64,000 nucleotides of DNA from Alloyangia mangrovi (GTDB taxonomy: Bacteria > Pseudomonadota > Alphaproteobacteria > Rhodobacterales > Rhodobacteraceae). The stretch spans positions 1-64,000 of the forward strand of contig NZ_NTHN02000006.1 of the NCBI RefSeq assembly GCF_002300555.2, in the 5' to 3' direction. The notes under the pieces are model-generated. The model was not told where the DNA came from. It worked only from the letters and a program-made list of their open reading frames with translations, and ran no database searches. Positions 35,539 through 45,533 of the stretch are shown here, piece after piece (the stretch's first letter is position 1; each line of letters starts with the position of its first letter). The position numbers and the translations under genes are program-made.

Positions 35539-36339
35539 TCAATCTGTCGCTTGCGGATCCTTTCCGGATCTCGCGTCACTTTCATAACTTTTCACGGACC
35601 CGCCGCGCTCCACAAGCAATCGAGCGCATTCTAGGAGCTTTTCCACCGACTTACGCATGAGCCGGGCGTCGGGTCGCAAAACAATCTCTGAGTCGAGAAC
35701 ATAGAGGCCGGAGAGGGAGGCTTCCACCTCCGCGCTCATATATGCGGCGAAAAGCGGCGCGGTAGCGTTAACGTCCCGAGCAGCGGCGGCGAAGAGCGCG
35801 GCGCTGCGCGGTGAAAAAAGCGGCACGACCACCGGGAGTTGACCGCGCAGCGCCACGACCGCCTCGGCGCTGAGCGGGCGAGTCGGCTGGTCGTAGATCA
35901 CCGCCTCGGCGCAGGGCTGCCCGGCTGCGGTGAGTCGCGCGGCAAGATCGCCGCGCGCATGTGTGCCGCGCAGGTGCAGGAGCGCGCCGCCCGGCGAATC
36001 TTCAAGAACCAGCGCCAGCAACGCCTCGGCATCCCCCTGCGCCACCTTCGGCTTCATGCCGATGTGTCGCGCCGCGCGGGCCGTCGCCTCGCCCACGGCA
36101 TAGCACAGCGGCAGCGGCGCACCGCCCAGCTCAGCATAGGCGCGCACGCCATTGGCAGAGGTGAAGATGAGCCCCGTCACCCCGCTCATCTCCGGCAGCG
36201 GGCCGGTGGTCTCGACCTCGATCAGCGGGCTGAGGACCGGCGTGAACCCCGAACCGCCGCCGTCACGAAGCTCGCCGAGAAAGCGCTCGGAGGCCGCGCG
36301 CGGGCGGGTGAGCAGCAGGAGGGGCTGGGAATCTGGCAT
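35539..36339 (-). CDS. hemD: Uroporphyrinogen-III synthase
   Basis: Cyclises hydroxymethylbilane to uroporphyrinogen III. Family features: LLLTRPRAASERFLGEL near the start, PLIEVE, GLIFTSANGVRAYAEL, YAVGEATARAARHIGM, LLHLRGTHARGDLAARL and LFSPRSAALF. ATG at 36339 has GGAG 6 bases upstream; an open frame farther upstream overlaps the promoter region shared with tsaD. 266 aa. First gene of the hemD - mitofilin - hemY operon, divergent from tsaD. Confidence 0.93.
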   Translation of the reverse strand: MPDSQPLLLLTRPRAASERFLGELRDGGGSGFTPVLSPLIEVETTGPLPEMSGVTGLIFTSANGVRAYAELGGAPLPLCYAVGEATARAARHIGMKPKVAQGDAEALLALVLEDSPGGALLHLRGTHARGDLAARLTAAGQPCAEAVIYDQPTRPLSAEAVVALRGQLPVVVPLFSPRSAALFAAAARDVNATAPLFAAYMSAEVEASLSGLYVLDSEIVLRPDARLMRKSVEKLLECARLLVERGGSVKSYESDARSGKDPQATD

Positions 36340-36427
36340 CCTTGCTCCGGGATTGGAGGCCCCCGGGATTGTGAGGACCCTGCTCTGGTGGTAGCTGCAG
36401 GACCAAAGGGATGCAACGGATGTGCCG

Positions 36428-37507
36428 ATGCCTGAACTGACGATCCTCGGGCTGGAAAGCAGCTGTGACGACACCGCCGCCGCCGTGCTGCGCGGGCAGG
36501 AGATCCTGTCCTCGGTGGTGCTCGGACAGGCCGAGCTTCACGCGGCCTTCGGCGGCGTGGTGCCCGAGATCGCCGCCCGCGCCCATGCCGAGAAGCTCGA
36601 TCTCGCCATCGAGCAGGCGCTGGTGCAGGCCGGGGTGCCGGTGAGTGAGCTCGACGCCATCGCGGTGACCGCAGGGCCGGGGCTGATCGGCGGCGTGCTC
36701 TCGGGCGTGATGATGGGCAAGGGCATCGCCGCGGCCACCGGAAAGCCGCTGATCGGGGTGAACCACCTTGCCGGCCACGCGCTGACGCCGCGGCTGACCG
36801 ATGGGCTCGCCTATCCCTACCTGATGCTGCTGGTCTCGGGCGGGCACTGCCAGTTCCTGATCGTGCGCGGCCCGCAGGAATTCAAACGGCTCGGCGGCAC
36901 GATCGACGACGCGCCCGGCGAGGCTTTTGACAAGACCGCCCGCCTGCTCGGGCTGGCGCAGCCCGGCGGCCCCTCGGTCGAGGAGGCCGCGAAATCCGGC
37001 GACGAGAAACGCTTCCGCTTCCCGCGCCCGCTGCTCGACCGCGAGGGGTGCGATCTGTCCTTCTCCGGGCTGAAGACCGCGCTGCTGCGCATGCGCGACA
37101 AGCTGATCGAGGAACAGGGCGGGCTGCACCGGCAGGACGTGGCCGACCTCTGTGCCGGCTTCCAGGCGGCGGTGCGTGACGTGCTGGCGGAGAAGACCCG
37201 CCGCGCGATGCGAGCCTATCTCGAGGAAACTCCCGCCGAGCCCGCGCTGGCCGTGGCCGGGGGCGTTGCCGCCAACAAGGCCCTGCGCGGCGCACTCGAG
37301 GCGCTCTGCGCAGAGCATGGCGTGACCTTCACCGCGCCGCCGCTGCGGCTCTGCACCGACAATGCGGCGATGATCGCCTATGCTGGCGGCGAGTTGCTGG
37401 CAGCCGGAGAAATGTCCGACATGACCCTTGCCGCCCGCCCGCGTTGGCCGCTCGACAAGGCCGCCGCGCCGTTGCTCGGCTCGGGCAAGAAGGGGGCCAA
37501 GGCATGA
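36428..37507 (+). CDS. tsaD: tRNA N6-adenosine threonylcarbamoyltransferase TsaD
   Basis: Catalytic subunit for t6A37 modification of ANN-decoding tRNAs; works with TsaB, TsaC and TsaE (tsaE is also in this window at 51.9 kb). The ASKHA fold starts [18 protein letters not shown]. The metal-binding [53 protein letters not shown] and [12 protein letters not shown] motifs follow. A GTG two codons earlier (36422) is possible. The stop overlaps the gpsA start. Confidence 0.96.
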   Translation: MPELTILGLESSCDDTAAAVLRGQEILSSVVLGQAELHAAFGGVVPEIAARAHAEKLDLAIEQALVQAGVPVSELDAIAVTAGPGLIGGVLSGVMMGKGIAAATGKPLIGVNHLAGHALTPRLTDGLAYPYLMLLVSGGHCQFLIVRGPQEFKRLGGTIDDAPGEAFDKTARLLGLAQPGGPSVEEAAKSGDEKRFRFPRPLLDREGCDLSFSGLKTALLRMRDKLIEEQGGLHRQDVADLCAGFQAAVRDVLAEKTRRAMRAYLEETPAEPALAVAGGVAANKALRGALEALCAEHGVTFTAPPLRLCTDNAAMIAYAGGELLAAGEMSDMTLAARPRWPLDKAAAPLLGSGKKGAKA

Positions 37508-38463
37508 TCGGCGTTCTGGGCGCGGGCGCCTTCGGCACGGCGCTGGCCGTGGCGCTGGCGCAGGACGGTCGGAAAGTCATGCTCTGGGGCCGCAACGCGG
37601 GGGTTATGGACGAAATGGCGCAAAGCCGCCAGACCGCCCGTCTCCCCGGCGTGACCCTGCCCGAGGGCATCGAGATCACCGCCGATCTTGCCCGCGCCGC
37701 GACCGCCGAAACGCTGCTGCTCGCGGTGCCGATGCAGACGCTTTCCTCCGTGTTGGGGTCGATTTCCGACCCGCTCGAGGGGCAGAAGCTGGTCGCCTGC
37801 TGCAAGGGCCTCGATCTGGCCACCGGCGAGGGGCCGAGCCATGTCATCGCCCATGCCAAGCCCGGTGCCCTGCCCGCAATCCTCACCGGTCCCAGCTTTG
37901 CCGCCGACATTGCCCGCGGCCTGCCGACGGCACTGACGCTGGCCTGCGAGGACGCCGAGGCCGGTCTGGTCCTGCAACATGTGCTCTCGACCAAGACGCT
38001 GCGGCTCTACCGCAGCACCGATGTCACCGGGGCCGAGATCGGCGGCGCGTTGAAGAACGTCATGGCCATCGCCTGCGGCGCCTGCATCGGCGCCGGCTTC
38101 GGCGACAGCGCCCGCGCCGCGCTGATGACCCGCGGCTTTGCCGAGATGACCCGTCTCGCGGTGCACCTCGGCGCCAAGGCAGAGACGATCACGGGGCTTT
38201 CGGGCCTTGGCGACCTGGCGCTCACCTGCACCTCGGAGCTGTCGCGCAACTACCGCTACGGGCAGGCACTCGGCCGCGCGGAGGGGTTCGACCCCTCGGT
38301 CACCGTCGAGGGGGCCGCCACCGCCCGCGCCGTCGCCGCGCTTGCGGCCCGCGACGGGATCCCCATGCCGGTCTCGGGCGTTGTCGCCGCGCTGACCGAA
38401 GGCAAAGTCACCATCGCCGAAGCTCTGGAAGAGCTTCTGTCCCGACCCCTGAAGGAGGAATGA
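37504..38463 (+). CDS. gpsA: NAD(P)-dependent glycerol-3-phosphate dehydrogenase
   Basis: Makes sn-glycerol 3-phosphate for phospholipid synthesis. N-terminal [17 protein letters not shown] Rossmann motif, [37 protein letters not shown], the catalytic Lys in [17 protein letters not shown], and [20 protein letters not shown] are all present. 319 aa. The ATG overlaps the tsaD stop; YciI follows 2 bases after the stop. Confidence 0.96.
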   Translation: MIGVLGAGAFGTALAVALAQDGRKVMLWGRNAGVMDEMAQSRQTARLPGVTLPEGIEITADLARAATAETLLLAVPMQTLSSVLGSISDPLEGQKLVACCKGLDLATGEGPSHVIAHAKPGALPAILTGPSFAADIARGLPTALTLACEDAEAGLVLQHVLSTKTLRLYRSTDVTGAEIGGALKNVMAIACGACIGAGFGDSARAALMTRGFAEMTRLAVHLGAKAETITGLSGLGDLALTCTSELSRNYRYGQALGRAEGFDPSVTVEGAATARAVAALAARDGIPMPVSGVVAALTEGKVTIAEALEELLSRPLKEE

Positions 38464-38465
38464 CC

Positions 38466-38738
38466 ATGCTCGTCGCGCTTATTGCCAAGGACAAACCCGG
38501 TGCTCTCGACATCCGCAAGGACACTCGCGCGGAACATCTCGCCTATATCGACCGCACCGGCGTCGTGGCGCAGGCCGGCCCGCTGCTGGATGATGCCGGC
38601 GAGATGGCGGGTAGCCTGGTGATCCTCGACGTCGCCGACATGGCCGTGGCGCAGGACTGGGCCGACAAGGACCCCTACGCACTGGCAGGCCTCTTCGAGA
38701 GCGTCACGCTGACCGCCTGGAAAAAGGTCATCGGGTGA
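38466..38738 (+). CDS. YciI family protein
   Basis: About 90 aa, a ferredoxin-like small protein: MLVALIAKDKPGALDIRKDTRAEHLAYI with the conserved His-x-x-Tyr/Asp pair, GPLLDDAGEMAGSLVILDV and the DPYALAGLFESV signature. ATG at 38466 is chosen because AGGAGG ends 7 bases upstream; the in-frame ATG at 38460 is too close. Biochemical role unknown; it belongs to the tsaD-gpsA operon. Confidence 0.9.
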   Translation: MLVALIAKDKPGALDIRKDTRAEHLAYIDRTGVVAQAGPLLDDAGEMAGSLVILDVADMAVAQDWADKDPYALAGLFESVTLTAWKKVIG

Positions 38739-38742
38739 GCCG

Positions 38743-39162
38743 ATGAGATACTGGCTCTTCAAGTCCGAGCCCTCGACCTGGTCCTGGGAGGACCAGGTCG
38801 CCAAGGGCGAGGCGGGCGAGGAATGGGACGGCGTCCGCAACTACCAGGCCCGCAATTTCATGCGCGAGATGAAACTCGGCGACCGCGGCTTCTTCTACCA
38901 CTCGCAGAGCGAGAAGGCAGTGGTCGGCATCATCGAGATCTGCGCCGAGGTTCACCCCGACAGCAAGGCCGGTGATCCGCGTTGGGAATGCGTGGACATC
39001 AAGGCCATCGAGAAGCTGCCGACCCCGGTGACGCTCGACGAGATCAAGGGCGACCCGGCGCTCTCGGAGATGGCGCTGATCAAGCAGTCGCGCCTCTCGG
39101 TGCAGCCGGTGAGCGAGGCCGAGTTCTTGCACATCTGCGCCAAGGGCGGGCTGAAGCTCTGA
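38743..39162 (+). CDS. EVE (PUA-like) domain protein
   Basis: 139 aa, an EVE domain along the whole length: RYWLFKSEPSTWSWEDQVAKGEAGEEWDGVRNYQARNFMREMKLGDRGFFYHS, then GIIEICAEVHPDS and MALIKQSRLSVQPVS. Domains of this kind resemble PUA and YTH folds and are thought to bind modified bases in RNA or DNA. Starts 4 bases after the YciI stop; last gene of the tsaD operon. Confidence 0.92.
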   Translation: MRYWLFKSEPSTWSWEDQVAKGEAGEEWDGVRNYQARNFMREMKLGDRGFFYHSQSEKAVVGIIEICAEVHPDSKAGDPRWECVDIKAIEKLPTPVTLDEIKGDPALSEMALIKQSRLSVQPVSEAEFLHICAKGGLKL

Positions 39163-39234
39163 TCCCGCGCTGAAAGCCGCTAGGCAGCGCGCCGCCTTTG
39201 CGGCAGGCTTTCCTCCAAAGCGAGGGAGGCCCCC

Positions 39235-39627
39235 ATGGAATTCTTGAGCGTGATCGTCTCGGCGCTGGCCGGATGGCTGTTTGGCGCGGGTTGGTACATG
39301 ACGCTGTCGAAGCCCTGGCTGGTCGCCTCGGGCATTGAATGCGACGAAGACGGCAGGCCGAAGAACGCCAGCCCCCTGCCCTTTGCACTCTCGGCCATCG
39401 CCATGCTGCTGGTCGCGGGCATGATGCGGCACGTCTTTCACGAGGCGGGCATCTTCACCGCCGGCGCCGGGCTGCTTTCAGGGATGGGGGTCGGGCTTTT
39501 CTTCATCTCGCCCTGGATCATGATCAACAACGCCTACGGGCAGCGCCCCTTCAGGCTGACGTTGATCGACGGCGGCTATGCCACCTTTGGCTGTGCGGTG
39601 ATCGGGCTGGTGCTGGGGCTATTCTGA
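39235..39627 (+). CDS. DUF1761-type membrane protein
   Basis: 130 aa, four hydrophobic segments (about 3-22, 47-65, 73-95, 110-129). Typical start FLSVIVSALAGWLFGAGWYMTLSKPWL and central FFISPWIMINNAYGQRPFRLTLIDGGYA. Function unknown. It is separated by about 70 bases from the EVE gene. GAGG a few bases before the ATG is a plausible ribosome-binding site. Confidence 0.85.
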   Translation: MEFLSVIVSALAGWLFGAGWYMTLSKPWLVASGIECDEDGRPKNASPLPFALSAIAMLLVAGMMRHVFHEAGIFTAGAGLLSGMGVGLFFISPWIMINNAYGQRPFRLTLIDGGYATFGCAVIGLVLGLF

Positions 39628-39664
39628 GGACCGGCACCCGGAACACAAAGCGAGCCGCTTCGCC

Positions 39665-39700
39665 AATAAAACAGGGGTCCGCCAAGAGCCGGACCCCTGT
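39665..39700 (-). terminator. Terminator of the DUF2853 gene
   Basis: An 11-bp stem (39671-39681 with 39690-39700) is followed on the minus strand by TTTTATT. About 130 bases separate it from the DUF2853 stop. The 39628-39827 gap holds no other gene. Confidence 0.7.
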
Positions 39701-39827
39701 GCCACCCCGCGTGCTCCCACGCACGCTTCGGCGAAACTGGACCCGGCCGTTCTGGCCGAGCTTCGAAAATCGCACGTCCGCGGCGCCGGAGCAAAGTGGA
39801 AGTGCGTAGAATTGTAGTGGCCCGCCC

Positions 39828-40169
39828 TCAGGCGTAGGCGCCATCTTTGCCGAAGTGCTTCACCAGCATGTAATAGACCACCGCCCGGTACTTGTTGCGC
39901 TCGGAGCGGCCGTAGGTCTCGACCACGGCATTGATCGCCTCCATCAGCTCCGGCCCGTCCTCGAGCCCCAGCTTCTTGACGAGGAAGTTGTCCTTCACCG
40001 TCTCCAGCTCATGTTCCTGGCTGGCGGCGACGGTCGCCGCATCGGCATCGTAGATCGACGGCCCGCAACCGATGGTGACCTTGGTGAGCAGCTCCATGTC
40101 GGGCTCCATGCCGCACTTCTCGCGCAGGTCCGCAGCGTATTTCTCGATCAGATCGTCTCGCTTGCCCAT
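39828..40169 (-). CDS. DUF2853 family protein
   Basis: 113 aa, mostly helical and acidic: GKRDDLIEKYAADLREKCGMEPDMELLTKVTIGCGPSIYDADAATVAASQEHELETVKDNFLVKKLGL and a C-terminal YRAVVYYMLVKHFGK. ATG at 40169 has AGGAGAG 5 bases upstream; the frame runs on upstream over the promoter. Small stand-alone protein of unknown role, divergent from the universal stress gene. Confidence 0.88.
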   Translation of the reverse strand: MGKRDDLIEKYAADLREKCGMEPDMELLTKVTIGCGPSIYDADAATVAASQEHELETVKDNFLVKKLGLEDGPELMEAINAVVETYGRSERNKYRAVVYYMLVKHFGKDGAYA

Positions 40170-40432
40170 GTCACTCTCCTCCTGAACTGGGTGTCCGGGC
40201 GCGCCGGGCGCACCTTTCCTGCCAAGACTATAGTCGGCCTTCATTGTTGATAAAGAGGAGAAAATCGTTCTCTTTTTCTGCACAGCTTACCCTAGGGGCA
40301 TGGCGTTAATCTTTTTTTTAGTGACAAAGCCGTGACGCCGCCCGCAGCATGGGCGGGGGAGTGCATGGAGTGGCAGACCCGGAAAACGGGCATCACCCTG
40401 CTCTCTCAGACGCAGAAACCCGGGGAATTCCA

Positions 40433-40870
40433 ATGACAACAGAGACGTTTGTCGTCGCCTACGAGAACAAGGAAGGTGATGACGGCCTGCTCGATTACGC
40501 AATCGCGCGGGCCAAGAAGGACAATGCGGCCTTGCTGCTTGTCCATATCCTGGAATGGTCGCCCTACAAGTTCCTGACACCTCAGGAAATCGAAGAGCGC
40601 CATGCCCGCCGCAAGCAGGAACTGGCGCGGGCCAAGGAGGTGATGCTCGATCCGGCGCTCGCCAAGGTGCACGCGGCCGGGCTCGAGGGCGACTGCCGCA
40701 TCCGCTATGGCTCGGTCGTCGAACTGGTGGCCGAGATCGCCTCGGAGGCCAGCGCGAGCATGATCTTTGTCGGCAGGTCCGGCACTCAGTCCATGGCGGC
40801 CCGCATCTTCGGATCGGTGCCCCTGGGACTTGCGCAGGTCGCATCCGTGCCAACCGTCATCGTGCCCTGA
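40433..40870 (+). CDS. Universal stress protein (UspA family)
   Basis: 145 aa. It starts [39 protein letters not shown], then the family C-terminus [40 protein letters not shown]. The usual ATP loop GxxGxxxxxxxGSV is recognisable as [20 protein letters not shown] at 40433 has GGGGAA upstream. It is followed after 17 bases by the AGCS symporter gene and is probably co-transcribed; USP-transporter pairs suggest a role in regulating uptake (inference). The upstream gap holds a T8 run (40312-40319). Confidence 0.9.
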   Translation: MTTETFVVAYENKEGDDGLLDYAIARAKKDNAALLLVHILEWSPYKFLTPQEIEERHARRKQELARAKEVMLDPALAKVHAAGLEGDCRIRYGSVVELVAEIASEASASMIFVGRSGTQSMAARIFGSVPLGLAQVASVPTVIVP

Positions 40871-40887
40871 GCCGCTGGAGACCCCTC

Positions 40888-42453
40888 ATGAAACCCACCC
40901 AAATCGCCCTTCGTGCCGGCCTTCCGGCTCTCGGCGCGGCGCTCGCCGCCCTCCCTGCCCAAGCGCAGGAGACGGCGCATAGCATCGACGAGAAGATCAA
41001 CGAGGTCGTCGGCGCCGCCACCGGCCCCTTCGTCAACTTCATCTTCGCCCCCTTCCCCGGCACCTCCTTTCCGTGGATCGTGCTCTGGCTGGTGATCGCG
41101 GCGACGATCTTCACGCTCTATTTCGCCTTCGTGCAGTTCCGCGCCTTCCCGCATTCCATCGCGCTGGTGTCGGGCAAGTACTCCGATCCCGATGACGCCG
41201 GAGAGGTCAGCCACTTCCAGGCCCTCGCCACCGCGCTCTCGGGCACGGTCGGCCTCGGCAATATCGCCGGTGTCGCGGTGGCCGTGTCGATCGGCGGGCC
41301 CGGCGCGACCTTCTGGATGATCCTCGCGGGTCTCATGGGGATGGCGTCGAAGTTCACCGAGTGTACCCTCGGCGTGAAATACCGCAACGAATACGCCGAC
41401 GGCACCGTCTCGGGCGGGCCGATGTACTACCTCAGCAAGGGCATGGCGGAGCGCGGCTTTGCCGGTTTCGGCAAGGTGCTGGCGATCTGCTTCTCGATCG
41501 TCTGCGTGCTTGGCTCGCTGGGCGGCGGCAACATGTTCCAGGCCAACCAGGCCCATGCGCAGCTCGCGAATATCATCGGCGACTACCCGGGCTGGATCAC
41601 CGGGGTGATCTTCGCCGCCATCGTCTTTGCAGTGATCATCGGCGGGCTGAAGAGCATCGCCCAGGTGACCGAGAAGATCGTGCCCTTCATGGGCGTGCTC
41701 TACGTCGGCACTGCGCTGATCATCATCGCGATCAACTATGACCGGATCGGCTGGGCGCTCGGCCAGATCTTCGACGGCGCCTTCACCGGGCTTGGCGTCG
41801 CGGGCGGGCTTGTCGGCGCGCTGATCCAGGGCTTCAAGCGGGCGGCCTTCTCGAACGAGGCGGGCGTCGGCTCGGCGGCCATCGCCCATTCGGCGGTGCG
41901 CACCAAGGAGCCGATCACCGAGGGCTTCGTGTCGCTGCTCGAGCCCTTCATCGATACGGTGGTGATCTGCACCATGACCGCGCTGGTCATCGTGATCACC
42001 GGGGTGTTGCAGGTGGATGCGGAAACCGGCCAGTACATCTGGAACGCCGAGCTGGGCCGGGTCGAAACCCTCGGCGACGTTTCGGGCGTGGCGCTGACCT
42101 CGGCCGCCTTCGAATCCGCGATCTCGTGGTTCCCCTACGTGTTGGCCCTGGCGGTGATCCTCTTCGCCTTCTCGACGATGATCTCCTGGAGCTACTACGG
42201 GCTCAAGGCCTGGACCTATATGTTCGGCGAAGGCAAGTTCCAGGAACTGAGCTTCAAGATCCTGTTCTGCATCTTCGTCGTCATCGGCGCGGCGATGAAC
42301 CTCGGCCCGGTGATCGACTTCTCGGACGCGGCGATCTTCGCCATGGCGCTGTTCAACATCATCGGCCTCTACTTCCTGATGCCGATCGTGAAGGCCGAGA
42401 TGATCAGCTACCAGTCGCGGCTGAAGTCGGGCGAGATCAAGCGCTACGCCTGA
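40888..42453 (+). CDS. Sodium:alanine/glycine symporter (AGCS family)
   Basis: 521 aa, about ten or more membrane helices after an N-terminal hydrophobic leader ending ALPAQAQE. Family landmarks: [121 protein letters not shown] and [15 protein letters not shown]. Imports small neutral amino acids with sodium. Co-oriented with the universal stress gene; a strong terminator follows. Confidence 0.94.
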   Translation: MKPTQIALRAGLPALGAALAALPAQAQETAHSIDEKINEVVGAATGPFVNFIFAPFPGTSFPWIVLWLVIAATIFTLYFAFVQFRAFPHSIALVSGKYSDPDDAGEVSHFQALATALSGTVGLGNIAGVAVAVSIGGPGATFWMILAGLMGMASKFTECTLGVKYRNEYADGTVSGGPMYYLSKGMAERGFAGFGKVLAICFSIVCVLGSLGGGNMFQANQAHAQLANIIGDYPGWITGVIFAAIVFAVIIGGLKSIAQVTEKIVPFMGVLYVGTALIIIAINYDRIGWALGQIFDGAFTGLGVAGGLVGALIQGFKRAAFSNEAGVGSAAIAHSAVRTKEPITEGFVSLLEPFIDTVVICTMTALVIVITGVLQVDAETGQYIWNAELGRVETLGDVSGVALTSAAFESAISWFPYVLALAVILFAFSTMISWSYYGLKAWTYMFGEGKFQELSFKILFCIFVVIGAAMNLGPVIDFSDAAIFAMALFNIIGLYFLMPIVKAEMISYQSRLKSGEIKRYA

Positions 42454-42473
42454 TCCCGGCCAAGGCCGTCGAC

Positions 42474-42502
42474 AAGGAGGCGCCCATCGGCGCCTCCTTT
42501 TT
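42474..42502 (+). terminator. Rho-independent terminator of the AGCS symporter gene
   Basis: A 9-bp GGAGGCGCC/GGCGCCTCC stem with a 4-base loop is followed by TTTTT. Confidence 0.92.
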
Positions 42503-42516
42503 CGTTCCGACGCGGC

Positions 42517-43866
42517 TTACTTCGCCGCCAGAAGTTCGGGCACCTCGAGAAGGATGAACTCGTTGTGCGCCGCCTCGCCCGGCACGCGCCCGCCCGAGAA
42601 AGGCAGGTTGTTGTCGTTGGCGACGAGGATGTGGGTGTCGTCCACCGCGATCACGTCCTCGATGGTGAAGAAGGGGAAGCTGAAGTGATCGCCTCCCGCG
42701 CCCATGCCCTCCAGCGCCTTCGCATCCGGATCGGCGATGTCGAGCAGGTCGATCTGGCCGATGCGGCGGATGAAGCCCTCTTCATCGGTGTCGCCCATGT
42801 CGACCAGAACGATGTTCTTCACCTTGGCGGGGTTCGGATAGCAGTCGGCGGTCTCGCTCGCGCCCTCGGCACAGGCCTGCGCCAGGTCGCCCTCGCCGTT
42901 GTCGCGCTCGATGACCAGCGCGCGGGTCTCGTCGATGAAATTGAAATCACCGATTGCGGTCGCGCCTTCGGCGAGCTGGAACTTCACGCTCTCGCCGGTC
43001 CATTCGCCCGCTTTGGGGTCGAAGGCGATGACCCGCAGGAAGGGCCCCTCGGTCTCGCCGCCCTCGATGAGGATCGGCTTTTCCAGCATCGCCCAAAGCA
43101 GGTTCGTGCCCGGCTGCAGCGCCATGCCCTCGTAGCCGCCCGAGCGCTGCACCTGGAAATCGGTGCCTGCGGTTGCCGGGACGAACACACTGTAGGTGTC
43201 GGGCCCGTGCAGCTCCTTGCCGTCGAGCTTGGTGGCAAAGACTTCCTTCACCACGCCGTCGAGACCCGCACGGATGATGTAGGGGCCGAACTCGTCGCCG
43301 ATCCAGATCTCGCCGTCCAGCACCTGGATCGACTCGGTGTCGAAATCAGCCCCGGTCAGATAGCGGCTCTCGGTGCCTTCGTAGGAGATGCGGAAGGGCA
43401 CCTTGTGGTCGGGGTCCGACAGGAACACGGTCTCGCGGCGCTCGACGGTGCCGGTCTCGAAATCGGGGGCCATGCGGTGGAAGAACAGCATCGCGTCAGG
43501 GGAGTTGCGCTTCGAGCCGAAGCCATTGTCGGTCAGCGTGTAGAAGCTGCCATCCTCGGCGCGAGTCATGGCAAAGCCCGACATGCCCTGCACCGGCTGG
43601 CCGATGAAAGGCAGCGAGATGCCGGTGCCGTGGTTGCCATAGTTCTTGCCGGTGTTGCCCTCGACACTCATCGCCTGCCCGTTGCGCGCGGCGCCGGTGA
43701 ACTTGCCCGACAGCCAGGCGTCGCGCGGCGCGTCGGCCGGCGGCTCGACCAGCGACAGCGCCGGCAGATAGGCGTGACCGGCGAGCTTGGCCGGGAAGAC
43801 TTCCTGGGCCGTGGCGGGCGCGGCAACCGCGCTGGCGAGGGCGAGAAGGGAAAGCGAAAGGCGCAT
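42517..43866 (-). CDS. Secreted phytase-like (esterase-like) beta-propeller protein
   Basis: 449 aa with signal peptide (RLSLSLLALASAVAAPATAQE). The body matches the phytase-like family: VQGMSGFAMTRAEDGSFYTLTDNGFGSKRNSPDAML, RYLTGADFDTESIQVLDGEIWIGDEFGPYIIRAG, GGYEGMALQPGTNLLWAMLEKPI and DDTHILVANDNNLPFSGGR. Acidic residues in these loops probably bind calcium. The true substrate is unknown; phosphatase or phytase activity is only a family suggestion. Stop 63 bases from the AGCS stop. Confidence 0.87.
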   Translation of the reverse strand: MRLSLSLLALASAVAAPATAQEVFPAKLAGHAYLPALSLVEPPADAPRDAWLSGKFTGAARNGQAMSVEGNTGKNYGNHGTGISLPFIGQPVQGMSGFAMTRAEDGSFYTLTDNGFGSKRNSPDAMLFFHRMAPDFETGTVERRETVFLSDPDHKVPFRISYEGTESRYLTGADFDTESIQVLDGEIWIGDEFGPYIIRAGLDGVVKEVFATKLDGKELHGPDTYSVFVPATAGTDFQVQRSGGYEGMALQPGTNLLWAMLEKPILIEGGETEGPFLRVIAFDPKAGEWTGESVKFQLAEGATAIGDFNFIDETRALVIERDNGEGDLAQACAEGASETADCYPNPAKVKNIVLVDMGDTDEEGFIRRIGQIDLLDIADPDAKALEGMGAGGDHFSFPFFTIEDVIAVDDTHILVANDNNLPFSGGRVPGEAAHNEFILLEVPELLAAK

Positions 43867-43971
43867 CGGGAACTCCTCGTGGATGCAGTGATGCGCCGCT
43901 GCTACGGGCCTTGCGTAACGCTCACGTGGCCGTGATGTGACGCCCCGGTGAAACCGCGCGCACCAAACGCA

Positions 43972-43999
43972 AGACGCCCCGCCAAGGGGCGGGGCGTCT
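43972..43999 (-). terminator. Terminator of ahcY
   Basis: A 12-bp stem (43972-43983 with 43988-43999) with a 4-base loop. On the minus strand it is followed by TGCGTTT and lies about 27 bases after the ahcY stop. Confidence 0.8.
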
Positions 44000-44025
44000 G
44001 CAATCAGCCTGAGTCAGGCTCTAAC

Positions 44026-45411
44026 TCAGTAGCGGTAATGCTCGGGCTTGAACGGGCCTTCCGGCGTCACGCCGATATAGGCCGCCTGCTCGGTCGAAAG
44101 CTGGGTCAGCTTGGCCCCGACGCGCTCGAGGTGCAGGCGCGCGACCTTCTCGTCGAGGTGCTTGGGCAGGATGTAGACCTTGTTCTCGTACTGGTCGCCG
44201 TTCTTGTAGAGCTCGATCTGCGCCAGCACCTGGTTGGTGAAGGAGGCCGACATCACGAAGCTCGGGTGGCCGGTGGCATTGCCGAGGTTCAGCAGGCGGC
44301 CTTCCGACAGCAGGATGATCTTGTTGCCCGAGGGCATCTCGATCATGTCCACCTGGTCCTTGATGTTGGTCCACTTGTGGTTCTTCAGCGAGGCCACCTG
44401 GATCTCGTTGTCGAAGTGGCCGATGTTGCCGACGATGGCCATGTTCTTCATCTCGCGCATGTGCTCGATGCGGATCACGTCCTTGTTGCCGGTGGTTGTG
44501 ATGAAGATGTCGGCGTCGGCAACGACGTCCTCCAGCAGCACCACCTCGAAGCCATCCATCGCCGCCTGCAGGGCGCAGATCGGGTCGGCCTCGGTCACTT
44601 TCACCCGCGCACCGGCACCGGCCAGCGAGGCGGCCGAGCCCTTGCCCACGTCGCCGTAGCCGCAGACCACGGCGACCTTGCCCGCCAGCATCACGTCGGT
44701 GGCGCGGCGGATGCCGTCCACGAGGCTCTCGCGGCAGCCGTACTTGTTGTCGAACTTCGACTTGGTGACCGAGTCGTTGACGTTGATCGCCGGGAAGGGC
44801 AGCAGGCCCTTCTTCTGCAGGTCATACAGTCGGTGCACGCCGGTGGTGGTCTCTTCCGACACGCCCATGATGTCGCCGCGGGTCTTGGTGAACCAGCCCG
44901 GGCTTTGCTCCATGCGCTTCTTGATCTGCGCGTGGATCACCGCTTCCTCTTCCGAGGTCGCAACGCCCAGATCCTCACCCGCCTCGGCGCGCGCGCCGAG
45001 CAGGATGTAGAGCGTCGCGTCGCCGCCGTCGTCGAGGATCATGTTCGCGCCCTCGGGGAACATGAACGAGCGGTCGAGGTAATCCCAGTGCTCTTCCAGC
45101 GTCTGGCCCTTCACCGCGAAGACCGGCGTGCCGCCCGCGGCAATCGCGGCGGCGGCATGGTCCTGCGTCGAGAAGATGTTGCACGAGGCCCAGCGCACGT
45201 CGGCGCCCAGCGCCTTCAGCGTCTCGATCAGCACGGCGGTCTGGATCGTCATGTGCAGCGAGCCGACGATGCGCGCGCCCTTGAGCGGTTGCGCCTCGCC
45301 GAACTCGGCGCGGCAGGCCATCAGGCCCGGCATCTCGGTTTCGGCGATGTCGAGTTCCTTGCGGCCAAAATCGGCCAGCGAGATGTCCTTGACGATATAG
45401 TCTTCAGCCAT
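44026..45411 (-). CDS. ahcY: S-adenosyl-L-homocysteine hydrolase
   Basis: Splits S-adenosylhomocysteine to adenosine and homocysteine, keeping methylation going. Landmarks: [75 protein letters not shown], the NAD-binding [27 protein letters not shown] and the C-terminal PEHYRY. ATG at 45411 gives the canonical [16 protein letters not shown]. 461 aa. A structured element lies about 25 bases upstream. Confidence 0.97.
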   Translation of the reverse strand: MAEDYIVKDISLADFGRKELDIAETEMPGLMACRAEFGEAQPLKGARIVGSLHMTIQTAVLIETLKALGADVRWASCNIFSTQDHAAAAIAAGGTPVFAVKGQTLEEHWDYLDRSFMFPEGANMILDDGGDATLYILLGARAEAGEDLGVATSEEEAVIHAQIKKRMEQSPGWFTKTRGDIMGVSEETTTGVHRLYDLQKKGLLPFPAINVNDSVTKSKFDNKYGCRESLVDGIRRATDVMLAGKVAVVCGYGDVGKGSAASLAGAGARVKVTEADPICALQAAMDGFEVVLLEDVVADADIFITTTGNKDVIRIEHMREMKNMAIVGNIGHFDNEIQVASLKNHKWTNIKDQVDMIEMPSGNKIILLSEGRLLNLGNATGHPSFVMSASFTNQVLAQIELYKNGDQYENKVYILPKHLDEKVARLHLERVGAKLTQLSTEQAAYIGVTPEGPFKPEHYRY

Positions 45412-45436
45412 GGTCCGGCGCTCCAGTTCGAATATC

Positions 45437-45478
45437 GGGATTGCGGGGCTGGGTAGCATCCCTTGCTATGCCCCGCAA
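45437..45478 (-). promoter_or_regulatory. Pseudoknot-forming RNA element in the ahcY 5' leader
   Basis: In the minus-strand RNA a perfect 9-bp stem (45478-45470 with 45449-45441) encloses a perfect 5-bp stem (45468-45464 with 45458-45454). The inner loop's GGGA (45462-45459) is complementary to UCCC (45440-45437) directly after the outer stem, giving an H-type pseudoknot. It ends about 25 bases before the start codon. Compact leaders of this kind upstream of SAH/SAM genes can be riboswitches, but I do not recognise a known consensus. Confidence 0.45.
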
Positions 45479-45533
45479 CGTGCATCACAGTCCTGCCTAA
45501 ACGGAAGAATAATCCGCCGAAGGCAGCCGCAGC

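Noticed and set aside
40312-40319. T8 run upstream of the universal stress gene as a terminator
   Set aside because: No stable stem directly precedes it on either strand; it more likely belongs to the promoter region.
45412-45533. Known SAH riboswitch (RF01057-like) before ahcY
   Set aside because: The conserved core I would expect is not visible. Only an unassigned pseudoknot-like fold is supported.
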